This document shows positions 56,695 to 63,366 of a DNA stretch of 63,366 nucleotides, in pieces. A program made the position numbers and the translations under genes. The notes beneath the pieces were generated by a model. It saw only the letters and a list, made by a program, of their open reading frames with translations, was not told the origin of the DNA and ran no database searches. Location: positions 1 through 63,366 of the forward strand of contig CAJOJG010000010.1 of NCBI GenBank assembly GCA_905234655.1. Direction: 5' to 3'. The DNA is from an uncultured Bacteroidales bacterium (lineage in GTDB: Bacteria > Bacteroidota > Bacteroidia > Bacteroidales > UBA3824). Within the stretch, counting starts at the first letter, position 1; each line of letters begins with the position of its first letter.

Positions 56695-57357
56695 ATGAAA
56701 AGACTTTTGACAACGATAGCGGCGGCTCTGATGGCTCTGTCGGTCAACGCCCAGCAAATCATCAGCACGACTTCCAACTCCGCGCACAAATCCAACCAAA
56801 TCGTCACGTCGTTCCAGCAGCAGGAGGGCGGCGACGTGAGGTGGTTCATAAAGGCGGGCGTCAACTATTCGGGCCTCCAGACCGCACACGACTATGACGA
56901 AATCCACGGCGACCGCTCCCTCGGCTATGTCGGCGAAATCGGATTCAACAAGCAGATTGCGCGCTCGCCCTTCTACTACGGCCTCGCCATCGGCGCGTGC
57001 AGCAACCTCGGCAAGGAATACACCGACACCGATTCCGACGTCAGGGACCAGTTGAAGAACTTCAGCTTCAACGACGGCGACCCGCAGCACAACATCTACA
57101 TCTCGCCGGTCAACTTCGGCATTTGCCTCAACCTCGGCATTAAGATTGATGTCGGCGTCGGCGCATTCTACACCGTCGAGTACCTTCCCGAGTTCGACAA
57201 CCACGACTGGGGCGTTAATGCAAACGCGGGAATTTGGCTCGGTCCGATATACCTCGGCGCACAGGCGCAGCGCGGCATGGAAAACCGCACCGAGGACAAG
57301 GACAAGCCCGAAACATACCTGAGCAACATCATGTTCAGGGTCGGCATCGGCTTCTAA
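56695..57357 (+). CDS. Small outer-membrane beta-barrel protein (predicted)
   Basis: A 220-residue protein with a signal peptide (TIAAALMALSVNAQQ) and alternating amphipathic strands such as FIKAGVNYSGLQTAHDYD and LGLAIGACSNL-like stretches, ending in RVGIGF with the terminal Phe typical of BAM substrates. The size suggests an 8-10-stranded OmpA/OmpW-like barrel. It is translated 5 bases after the lipoprotein gene. No specific family is recognised. Confidence 0.7.
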   Translation: MKRLLTTIAAALMALSVNAQQIISTTSNSAHKSNQIVTSFQQQEGGDVRWFIKAGVNYSGLQTAHDYDEIHGDRSLGYVGEIGFNKQIARSPFYYGLAIGACSNLGKEYTDTDSDVRDQLKNFSFNDGDPQHNIYISPVNFGICLNLGIKIDVGVGAFYTVEYLPEFDNHDWGVNANAGIWLGPIYLGAQAQRGMENRTEDKDKPETYLSNIMFRVGIGF

Positions 57358-57367
57358 CTCTCACCAC

Positions 57368-57416
57368 ACTTCCGGCACATTCCGCATAGGGGCAAATGTG
57401 ACGGAAGTTTTTTTAT
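57368..57416 (+). terminator. Terminator of the lipoprotein/outer-membrane pair
   Basis: ACTTCCGGCACATT (57368-57381) pairs with AATGTGACGGAAGT (57395-57408) with one mismatch, followed by seven T. A -7-like TAATTTTG follows directly at 57418-57425 for the next gene. Confidence 0.85.
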
Positions 57417-57497
57417 ATAATTTTGTACCGCCAAACGAAATAGCAGGAGACGCCGGATATTGCCGCAGCCCTCGATAAAAAGGCGTTTTAACAAAAA

Positions 57498-57728
57498 ATG
57501 AACTGGATTATCTTGATACTTGCGGGGCTGTGCGAAGTTGGCTTTACATTCTGCCTTGGCCGCGCAAAAAACTCTGACGGCGCACAATGGTGGCTATGGA
57601 TTGCCGGATTCGTGGCAGGAACGGTGATTGTCGGCATAATTTTCTTCAACGAGCCAGCAACATTCTGGCGGATTTTCTTCATAACAATGCTCATAATCGC
57701 AGTCATAGGACTGAAAATGGGAGAATGA
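57498..57728 (+). CDS. Shortened SMR-family membrane protein
   Basis: The 76-residue product begins MNWIILILAGLCEVGFTFCLG, which is the first SMR helix with the essential Glu, and ends GIIFFNEPATFWRIFFITML then IIAVIGLKMG, which is the fourth helix. SMR proteins (SugE/EmrE/Gdx) are 105-110 residues with four helices. Here the third helix and its hallmark (GTAYAVWTGIGAVG) are missing and WIAGFVAG joins directly to TVIVG, an in-frame loss of about 30 residues. It may be a non-functional remnant or a three-helix variant. The intact relative was reconstructed from memory of the family. A -7-like element at 57418-57425 precedes it. Confidence 0.72.
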   Translation: MNWIILILAGLCEVGFTFCLGRAKNSDGAQWWLWIAGFVAGTVIVGIIFFNEPATFWRIFFITMLIIAVIGLKMGE

Positions 57729-57745
57729 TGGAGTGCATTTTGTGT

Positions 57746-60607
57746 TTAAAACACAACTTTCAGTTCCATCTCGCCGGTGTGCAAAGTGTTGTCGGGTGCG
57801 GCGCGGAGTTCGTAGAGGAGCGACAGCTGAAGATATTTAGTGAGCATATACGACGCGGAGACCGTCACGACGTCGTTATAGCCAACGGCAAGACCTTCAA
57901 GCATTTGGTAGGAAGCCGAGGAAGAAAGCAAGTCGCCGTCATATAAGTTTTTCACAAGGCGATAATTGAGCGACGCGCTGCCCTTAGCGTCGTGCGCGTA
58001 GGCAAAACCGAGATTGAGGGCGCGGACATTAGCCAACGTAGTGTCAGTGCGGTTTGACTTGCGGCAGAGGGATACGCCGAGGGTCGCGGTAACGCCATTG
58101 CCAAAATCATATTTTGTGTCGACCTCATCACAGACGGCATGGATGCGGTAACATTTTTCGGGAAAATATTCCGACGTGAACCGCTGGTTCTTGAAAGTGC
58201 GCTGATACCTGGCACCCAAGCCAAACTTTGAATCGAACTCCAAGAAAAAGCCGCTCGCATCATTGGAATTGGACTCAAAACCATAAAAAGTAAAACGCTC
58301 CTGGCGCGAACTGCTCCAGTCATTGCCAATGAAAAGAAAATCCCACAGCCTTAACCGCGACGTGTAACGCTGGCGGCCGAACTGCGAAATCAGGCTGTCG
58401 CCGGTGAAAAAACTGCCGCCGCCGCGCCGCGCGTCCTGCCGCTGGATGTCGAAAGTGGCAGACACAGAAAGCCGTGACATTAAATCCGACAACCTGCCCC
58501 TGCCGCCCTTGCCGTGGAACATTGCATTAAAGCCCAAATCGTTCTGCAAAGTGCTGACATACTGGCCGGTATGCACAAAATATTTCACATAGTCCGCGTC
58601 GGTCTTGTAATATGAGACCTCGAACTCGTCCAAATCCTCCACGCCGTCGCCGTCATAATCAATCCATGTATAATGGCCATTGCCAGTGGTCGTGCGGATA
58701 TATCGGTACGCCAACTGCTCCTGATTACCGCGCACAGACTGTTGTGTGGCAGACAGGACAAGCTGATGGTCAAACAGTTGACACGATGCGGCGAGGCTGC
58801 CGGCGAGGGTCGCCGACTCGTCGTCGCGGTCTTTGCGGAGGATTTCCAACGCACGGAGCGAGTATTTTTCCTTAGCCGCCACCTGCAACTCAGCCGTCAA
58901 CAGCCGCGCGCCCCCCACCCCGCCGCCGTCCCAAAATCCGCCAAACGTCGTGCGGTCGGTGGCTGTAAGGCCGACGTGTCCTTTGCGCAAATGACGCACG
59001 GCGAACACGCTGATGTCGCGGAAGTTGGCATTGGAAGAATCATGGAGGCTGCGCGACTTTTGGGCGAAAGACGCGCCGAGGGTCAGCGAATCAAGTTTGT
59101 ATTGCGACTGGAACACTGCCGAGAGATAATCATGCCGCGAACCCGACTGTATGTCGCTGAAGAAATCCACGGAAACAGTGTCCATGAACCTTCCACGGCA
59201 CATTCCAGCAGTCATTGAATGTGCGTGTCCGTCCATCATGCCATCGATTTTGGCGGTCGACAAAGTGTAGGCGGCGTTTACAGTGGCATTAGAAAATAAA
59301 AACGACGTCTCGCTGAAAAGTTCGCGCAGCCCTGGCTGGTAATCCTCCAAATCCCACTTCTCCTGAAACTTAATATCTTTCTCTGTGACAAGCGGTTGGA
59401 AGTTTTCGGAAAGATATTTTAACTGTGACTTCACCACCATCGAACGGGCTGTGTCATCAGCGAAAAAATCATGCTGCGCCTTGGCAATCAACGCCATAGA
59501 CTGTGTAGAAGTCTCTGTCGGGCGCATACGGTCGGCGACGATTTTAGACAACATCGTCTCCACGCCGACCATTGTAGTGGGAGTTACGCGCGCTCCAATG
59601 TCAAAAAAAACATAGTCGATCTTCCTCGGACGCGCCACTGCCGTATCCGCAGCCACAGAATCCACTACCGAGCCAAGTCCATCATATTCAGTAAGATAGC
59701 CAGACTTGAAGGACAACCGCCGTGTCTTATAGGCGGCATCGGCATAAAGGAAATAATTGTCATACTGCGTCTCAGAATATTCAAAATCGACAGTTATGAC
59801 AGACTGTCTGGTGATTATGTGCCTGACATTGAACTCGATAGTGCCAGAATTATAGTCAATCTCATAGTCGCCGCCGCGCGCGAGCAGTGTGCCGTCGAGC
59901 CATACTTTTTCCGTGCCGACAAGCACAATCACCGACACCGCAGAATCCTCCGCATGAAGGTAATACGGACCTTGAGAATTGTCCTGACCGAAAATTTGCT
60001 GCCGGCGGAATTTGCCCTTCGTCGCCGCGAAATCAGTGCGCACGGAAATTGTGTCGCCGTCACGAAGTCCATTGACAGTGGCGAACTCAACGCCCTTGAT
60101 TTTCTTTGAGAACCGCGACAATGAATTGATGTCGTTATTGGCAACGATGTCGCCGACGGAAAGCATGGTGGAGTCCTTCTTGGCGGTAATGAGGATTGAC
60201 GAAAGCTCGTTGATTTGGTTCGTAACGCCCTCGTCGTCCATCGGCATGTCAGAGTCAAGTATGTCAGCCTTAACCTCCACCCCACCCGCCACAACCGCGC
60301 TAACGCTGAGATCCGCCGTGGTGTTTGGCGAGAGGTCACGGCGGTTGCCGCTGGCAAAACTTTGTGAAATGTAGCCCTTGCTTTGGATGCTGTCGGAGAA
60401 AAAATGCGACCGGGCATCGCCGTCATCTTCGTCATCGCCATTCGCAACGATACCGCGCACGGACTTTGCCACAGAAGACGGCTCTATCGGCGTTACAATC
60501 ACCGACGTGTCGCGCAGACGGATTGTGTCGTGCATGATTATGGTCTGAGCCTGAGCCGCCAATGCCATGAACACCAGCAGCATCGCCATCCAAAGCCGTA
60601 GCATCAA
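57746..60607 (-). CDS. Large predicted surface/outer-membrane protein
   Basis: A 953-residue exported protein with signal peptide (LLVFMALAAQAQ). The first third has beta-rich domains, including PYYLHAEDSAVSVIVLVGTE followed by KVWLDGTLLARGGDYEIDYN and SGTIEFNVRHIITRQSVITV, which resembles a repeat unit of large Bacteroidetes cell-surface proteins. The last two thirds consist of amphipathic strands and end in GEMELKVVF, as expected for a beta-barrel. The start codon overlaps the stop of the upstream endonuclease/phosphatase-fold gene by 4 bases (60604-60607), so the two are translationally coupled. Function unknown. Confidence 0.75.
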   Translation of the reverse strand: MMLRLWMAMLLVFMALAAQAQTIIMHDTIRLRDTSVIVTPIEPSSVAKSVRGIVANGDDEDDGDARSHFFSDSIQSKGYISQSFASGNRRDLSPNTTADLSVSAVVAGGVEVKADILDSDMPMDDEGVTNQINELSSILITAKKDSTMLSVGDIVANNDINSLSRFSKKIKGVEFATVNGLRDGDTISVRTDFAATKGKFRRQQIFGQDNSQGPYYLHAEDSAVSVIVLVGTEKVWLDGTLLARGGDYEIDYNSGTIEFNVRHIITRQSVITVDFEYSETQYDNYFLYADAAYKTRRLSFKSGYLTEYDGLGSVVDSVAADTAVARPRKIDYVFFDIGARVTPTTMVGVETMLSKIVADRMRPTETSTQSMALIAKAQHDFFADDTARSMVVKSQLKYLSENFQPLVTEKDIKFQEKWDLEDYQPGLRELFSETSFLFSNATVNAAYTLSTAKIDGMMDGHAHSMTAGMCRGRFMDTVSVDFFSDIQSGSRHDYLSAVFQSQYKLDSLTLGASFAQKSRSLHDSSNANFRDISVFAVRHLRKGHVGLTATDRTTFGGFWDGGGVGGARLLTAELQVAAKEKYSLRALEILRKDRDDESATLAGSLAASCQLFDHQLVLSATQQSVRGNQEQLAYRYIRTTTGNGHYTWIDYDGDGVEDLDEFEVSYYKTDADYVKYFVHTGQYVSTLQNDLGFNAMFHGKGGRGRLSDLMSRLSVSATFDIQRQDARRGGGSFFTGDSLISQFGRQRYTSRLRLWDFLFIGNDWSSSRQERFTFYGFESNSNDASGFFLEFDSKFGLGARYQRTFKNQRFTSEYFPEKCYRIHAVCDEVDTKYDFGNGVTATLGVSLCRKSNRTDTTLANVRALNLGFAYAHDAKGSASLNYRLVKNLYDGDLLSSSASYQMLEGLAVGYNDVVTVSASYMLTKYLQLSLLYELRAAPDNTLHTGEMELKVVF

Positions 60608-61650
60608 TGGTTGTGCTTGCCTTTCTGTTTATAACTTTTTTTGTTCTCGACGTTGAGCTCTATCGTGCAAGTCACGACGCCATGGTCAGACTTGCACTTG
60701 TCCTGCTTTTCAGTTGTGAAAGTCTGGTCTATGAGGTGGTCGTTATAGACACACACCTGCCCCACACGTCCCTGGTTGCGCGGGTTTTCGGTCACTAACT
60801 CCTGACTAACCATGATGTGGTCGAGGCTTTCGTACATGCCGTTGTGGATATGCGTGTAATAAAAATCCTGGTAACTGCGCCGCGCCTGGATGTCCTTGAC
60901 ATGGTAGAGCAGCACGTCCCAAACATGTTGTTTCTTGGAGTCGGAAAGTTTGTGTTCGGGCACCTCGCCGGAGATAATGCGCGTCGTGACGGAGTTGCCA
61001 GTGTCGTTCACGTCGCCAAAAAGCACCACCGGCCGCGTCTTGCCCTTCAAACTTTTCATCAACAGCGTCCTCACTGCGGCGGATTCGGCGGCGCGCAGCA
61101 TCAACGACCTGACCTGGGCGCGCGCCAAGTCGACGGGATTGTCATCGGACTCGCCGTCGTAGAACATCGGGCGTTTGGACTTGAGGTGGACGACGTAGAA
61201 AGTCATCAAACCAAACGGCTTGACACGGATGTCGGCCTTCAATACCGGCCTCATGAAGGAGTCGAATGGCAGGATTGTCCTCTCATTAGTGCCATACGGC
61301 ATGACATCCACAATGGACTCTTGCGGAAAACGGTCAAAGACTTCAAGGTTTTCAATCGGATATTTTGACAATAACGCCACCCTCGGCTGGTCGCCAGTCT
61401 CGTCGGCAATGACAATCTCCGCGTCGCGGTACCTGCGGTTATTGTTGACAATGGTCTTAAGAGCCTGTTTATGAAAACATTCCTGAAACCCGATGATGTC
61501 GGCGTCCATCTGGTTGAGCATGAAGTTGACCCACGATGCCTTCCTGTTGAACTCCTCCTGCGTGTACTTGAACCCAGTGTAGACCTCGCGGTTGGGCAGA
61601 ATGAGATTCATAAGATTGAATGTACCTACTTTAATTGTCTTTACGTCCAT
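60604..61650 (-). CDS. Endonuclease/exonuclease/phosphatase-family protein
   Basis: A 348-residue metal-dependent phosphodiesterase or nuclease fold. The catalytic pattern is complete: KVGTFNLMNL with the family Asn near residue 12, DIIGFQECFHKQAL with the metal-binding Glu, FYVVHLKSKRP with the His, VVLFGDVNDTGNS with the Asp-x-Asn pair, and KSDHGVVTCTIEL with the final Asp-His. No signal peptide is visible, although its operon partner is exported. Substrate unknown (nucleic acid, inositol phosphate or lipid). Confidence 0.88.
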   Translation of the reverse strand: MDVKTIKVGTFNLMNLILPNREVYTGFKYTQEEFNRKASWVNFMLNQMDADIIGFQECFHKQALKTIVNNNRRYRDAEIVIADETGDQPRVALLSKYPIENLEVFDRFPQESIVDVMPYGTNERTILPFDSFMRPVLKADIRVKPFGLMTFYVVHLKSKRPMFYDGESDDNPVDLARAQVRSLMLRAAESAAVRTLLMKSLKGKTRPVVLFGDVNDTGNSVTTRIISGEVPEHKLSDSKKQHVWDVLLYHVKDIQARRSYQDFYYTHIHNGMYESLDHIMVSQELVTENPRNQGRVGQVCVYNDHLIDQTFTTEKQDKCKSDHGVVTCTIELNVENKKSYKQKGKHNH

Positions 61651-61817
61651 GATGAATGCTTTTGTATTTTAACAGGCGAATATAAACGATATTTTCCGAA
61701 ATGCAAAAAATGCACCAATAATTTCCTCCATTCCACACGGAAAAACCACACGCCCACAGACACCGCAAGAAAATCCCAAAGCCGCTAATTTTCATAACAG
61801 GAAACGAGAATATCATC

Positions 61818-62003
61818 GTGAACCAGTCTCTCGTCCCATCATTCTTGACCGGCGACCGCGTGGTTGTCATTGGCGGGCCGTTTGCTGGCGTGGAAGGAAT
61901 TGTGATGAAATACAAGCATCAGAAAAGGGTGTTTGTGGAATTGCAGGGCGTGGGACGGTACGCGACGGCGTATGTGCCGGGGGCGTGGATAAGGAGGATT
62001 TGA
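61818..62003 (+). pseudogene. KOW-domain remnant of a UpxY/NusG-like antiterminator
   Basis: The frame gives NQSLVPSFLTGDRVVVIGGP then FAGVEGIVMKYKHQKRVFVE and ends YVPGAWIRRI: the C-terminal KOW domain of NusG paralogues that drive capsule operons in Bacteroidetes (UpxY/RfaH-like). Such proteins have about 170 residues; the NGN domain is missing. The frame is open from 61722, and FITGNENIIV just upstream of the GTG looks like more of the linker, so the 5' part was lost by deletion. The flippase starts one base after its stop. A short KOW-only protein is possible but has no precedent I know. Confidence 0.65.
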
Positions 62004-62004
62004 A

Positions 62005-63366
62005 ATGAGCAACACCACCCGTATCGCCCGCAACACCCTGTTGCTCTACTTCCGCCAAATACTGATAATGCTCGTGTCGTTGTACACGGTGCGCATTGTC
62101 CTGAACGTATTGGGCGAGGAAGACTACGGAATCTACAACGTAACGGCGGGCGTGGTGACGATGTTCGGATTCCTGAGCGGCGCGATGGCGACGGCAAGCC
62201 AACGATACTTTGCGTTTGACTTGGGGAAGGGCGACACGGAACACCTTAAAACAACTTTCAGCGTAACATTCCAAATATACGTTTTGTTGGCGGTGATAAT
62301 CGTCATCTTGGCGGAAACCGTGGGGCTGTGGTTCGTGACGCACAAACTCGTCATACCACCCGAAAGGCTCTCGGCGGCGGTGTGGATTTATCAGGCGGCG
62401 GTGCTGTCGTTCCTATTGACGCTCGTCACTACGCCCTACATGGCAAGCATCATCGCACACGAAAACATGGACATCTACGCCTACGTGAGCATCGTCGAGG
62501 CCGTCCTGAAACTCGGAATCGTGTTCCTGTTGCAGACCTTGGATGCCGACAAACTGATTCTGTACGGGTTGCTCTTGGCGGCGGTCGCATTGATAAACAC
62601 AACGATTTACCGGACGTATTGCAAAAAGCATTATCAAGAATGTAAGTTTCAGTATGTCAGGGACAAAGGGCTGTTCAAAGAGTTGGTCAGTTACAGCGGA
62701 TGGAATTTGTTCGGGGCGAGCATTGGTGTCATCAAAGGTCAGATTATCAACATTTTGCTTAATCTATATTTCGGTGTTGTGGTCAATGCGGCGCGGGCGG
62801 TTTCGCACAACGTCAGCGCGGCGGTAACGAGTTTTTCGCACAATTTCAACACTGCGCTTCGTCCGCCAATCATCAAGACTTACGCCAACGACCAGAAGGA
62901 TGAAACGATGAAACTGGTGTTTCGCGGCTGCAAATTCACGTATTTTTTGATGTATGTTTTTGCGCTGCCGCTGGTGTTGGAAATGGAAACTGTCCTGAAA
63001 ATTTGGCTCGGCAACCCGCCCGATTATGCAGTGATTTTCACGCAGTTGGCGTTGATTGACGCTGTTGTGGATTCGATAAGTTACCCGATAATGGCACTCG
63101 CACAGGCGACAGGAAAAATCAGGCTTTACCAAAGCGTTGTCGGCGGAATTTTGATGATGAATTTCCCGATTTCGTGGATTATCCTCAAACTTGGCGCGCC
63201 GGCGTATTCGGTTATGGTTGTGGCAGTTGTGGTAACATTCATCGCGTTTGTAGTGAGATTAATAATCGTGCGGCGGCTGGCGAATTTTTCGATACGTCAA
63301 TTTGCAAAAAAAGCGGCTTTACCTTGTGTTTTGGTAACAATTTTGGCTGCAATAATTCCGTTGTTG
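62005..63366 (+). CDS. Polysaccharide flippase (Wzx/MATE-like), 3' partial
   Basis: The reading frame is open from ATG 62005 to the last base (454 codons) and continues past the window. The product starts with MSNTTRIARNTLLLYFRQIL and has at least 10 predicted helices (for example LIMLVSLYTVRIVLNVLG, and GIYNVTAGVVTMFGFLSGAM in the next). It matches the oligosaccharide flippase superfamily that moves lipid-linked repeat units across the inner membrane. A strong AAGGAGG site (61991-61997) lies 7 bases before the ATG. With the NusG-like remnant before it, this marks the start of a capsule or O-antigen locus. Confidence 0.88.
   Translation, partial: MSNTTRIARNTLLLYFRQILIMLVSLYTVRIVLNVLGEEDYGIYNVTAGVVTMFGFLSGAMATASQRYFAFDLGKGDTEHLKTTFSVTFQIYVLLAVIIVILAETVGLWFVTHKLVIPPERLSAAVWIYQAAVLSFLLTLVTTPYMASIIAHENMDIYAYVSIVEAVLKLGIVFLLQTLDADKLILYGLLLAAVALINTTIYRTYCKKHYQECKFQYVRDKGLFKELVSYSGWNLFGASIGVIKGQIINILLNLYFGVVVNAARAVSHNVSAAVTSFSHNFNTALRPPIIKTYANDQKDETMKLVFRGCKFTYFLMYVFALPLVLEMETVLKIWLGNPPDYAVIFTQLALIDAVVDSISYPIMALAQATGKIRLYQSVVGGILMMNFPISWIILKLGAPAYSVMVVAVVVTFIAFVVRLIIVRRLANFSIRQFAKKAALPCVLVTILAAIIPLL

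Overview
The window is a chromosomal segment of a Bacteroidales bacterium, probably gut-associated. This rests on the S46 dipeptidyl-peptidases, the order xerC-hpf-tRNA-tuf-tRNA(Trp)-secE-nusG-rplKAJL-rpoBC, many promoters of the Bacteroidetes type (TTTG, 19 to 21 bp, TAnnTTTG), a TonB-dependent receptor with a carboxypeptidase-like N-terminal domain, a stand-alone GH3-auxin-family protein, and the remnant of a type IX secretion sorting signal. I cannot place it below order.

1 to 19.9 kb: accessory and housekeeping genes. A 5'-truncated S46 peptidase with the Arg of acidic-specific DPP11 enzymes opens the window; a complete S46 peptidase with the Gly of DPP7 lies at 15.2-17.4 kb. Between them are rpsU, gmhA, a small XRE regulator, a HAD phosphatase, a YfhO-like membrane protein, ychF, a GlsB-type membrane protein, argR, carA (no carB beside it), a cytidylate-kinase-like protein, rpe, a lipoprotein GH3 beta-glucosidase and a MATE exporter. 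After DPP7 comes a decayed, AT-rich patch (17.4-18.0 kb) with fragments of a BspA-like surface protein and a T9SS-type tail, then a secreted GH51 arabinofuranosidase on the minus strand.

19.9 to 34.7 kb: the core gene-expression cluster: xerC, hpf, four tRNAs (Thr-TGT, Tyr, Gly, Thr-GGT), tuf, tRNA-Trp, secE, nusG, rplK, rplA, rplJ, rplL, rpoB and rpoC. It has a terminator overlapping the tRNA/tuf promoter, an attenuator-like hairpin between rplL and rpoB, and a strong terminator after rpoC.

34.7 to 50.3 kb: a two-gene transsulfuration block (cystathionine beta-synthase-like plus a MetB/MetC-family enzyme), a composite palindromic repeat, and then a decayed nitrogen-fixation locus: nifB with a frameshift, a stop and a large deletion, fused by a second deletion to nifH lacking its P-loop. 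A GPH sugar symporter, a split chromate transporter, an MsbA-like exporter, a GT-C-like membrane glycosyltransferase and htpG follow; htpG is preceded by three TGCCA...TGTCA motifs rather than a normal promoter. A related composite repeat follows htpG, and then a minus-strand pair (GH3-auxin-family enzyme and a predicted outer-membrane protein).

50.3 to 63.4 kb: envelope genes. A TonB-dependent receptor with a possibly leaderless promoter faces a LuxR-type regulator whose receiver domain lacks the phospho-acceptor Asp. A secreted acid phosphatase and M1 aminopeptidase form an operon, followed by a lipoprotein/outer-membrane pair, an SMR-family protein that appears to have lost about 30 residues, and an endonuclease/phosphatase-fold protein overlapping a 953-residue surface protein. 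The window ends in what looks like the start of a surface polysaccharide locus: a KOW-only remnant of a NusG-like antiterminator and a Wzx-type flippase that runs off the edge.

The main discovery candidate is the fossil nif locus. Next are the two composite palindromic repeats, the shortened SMR protein and the motif cluster upstream of htpG.
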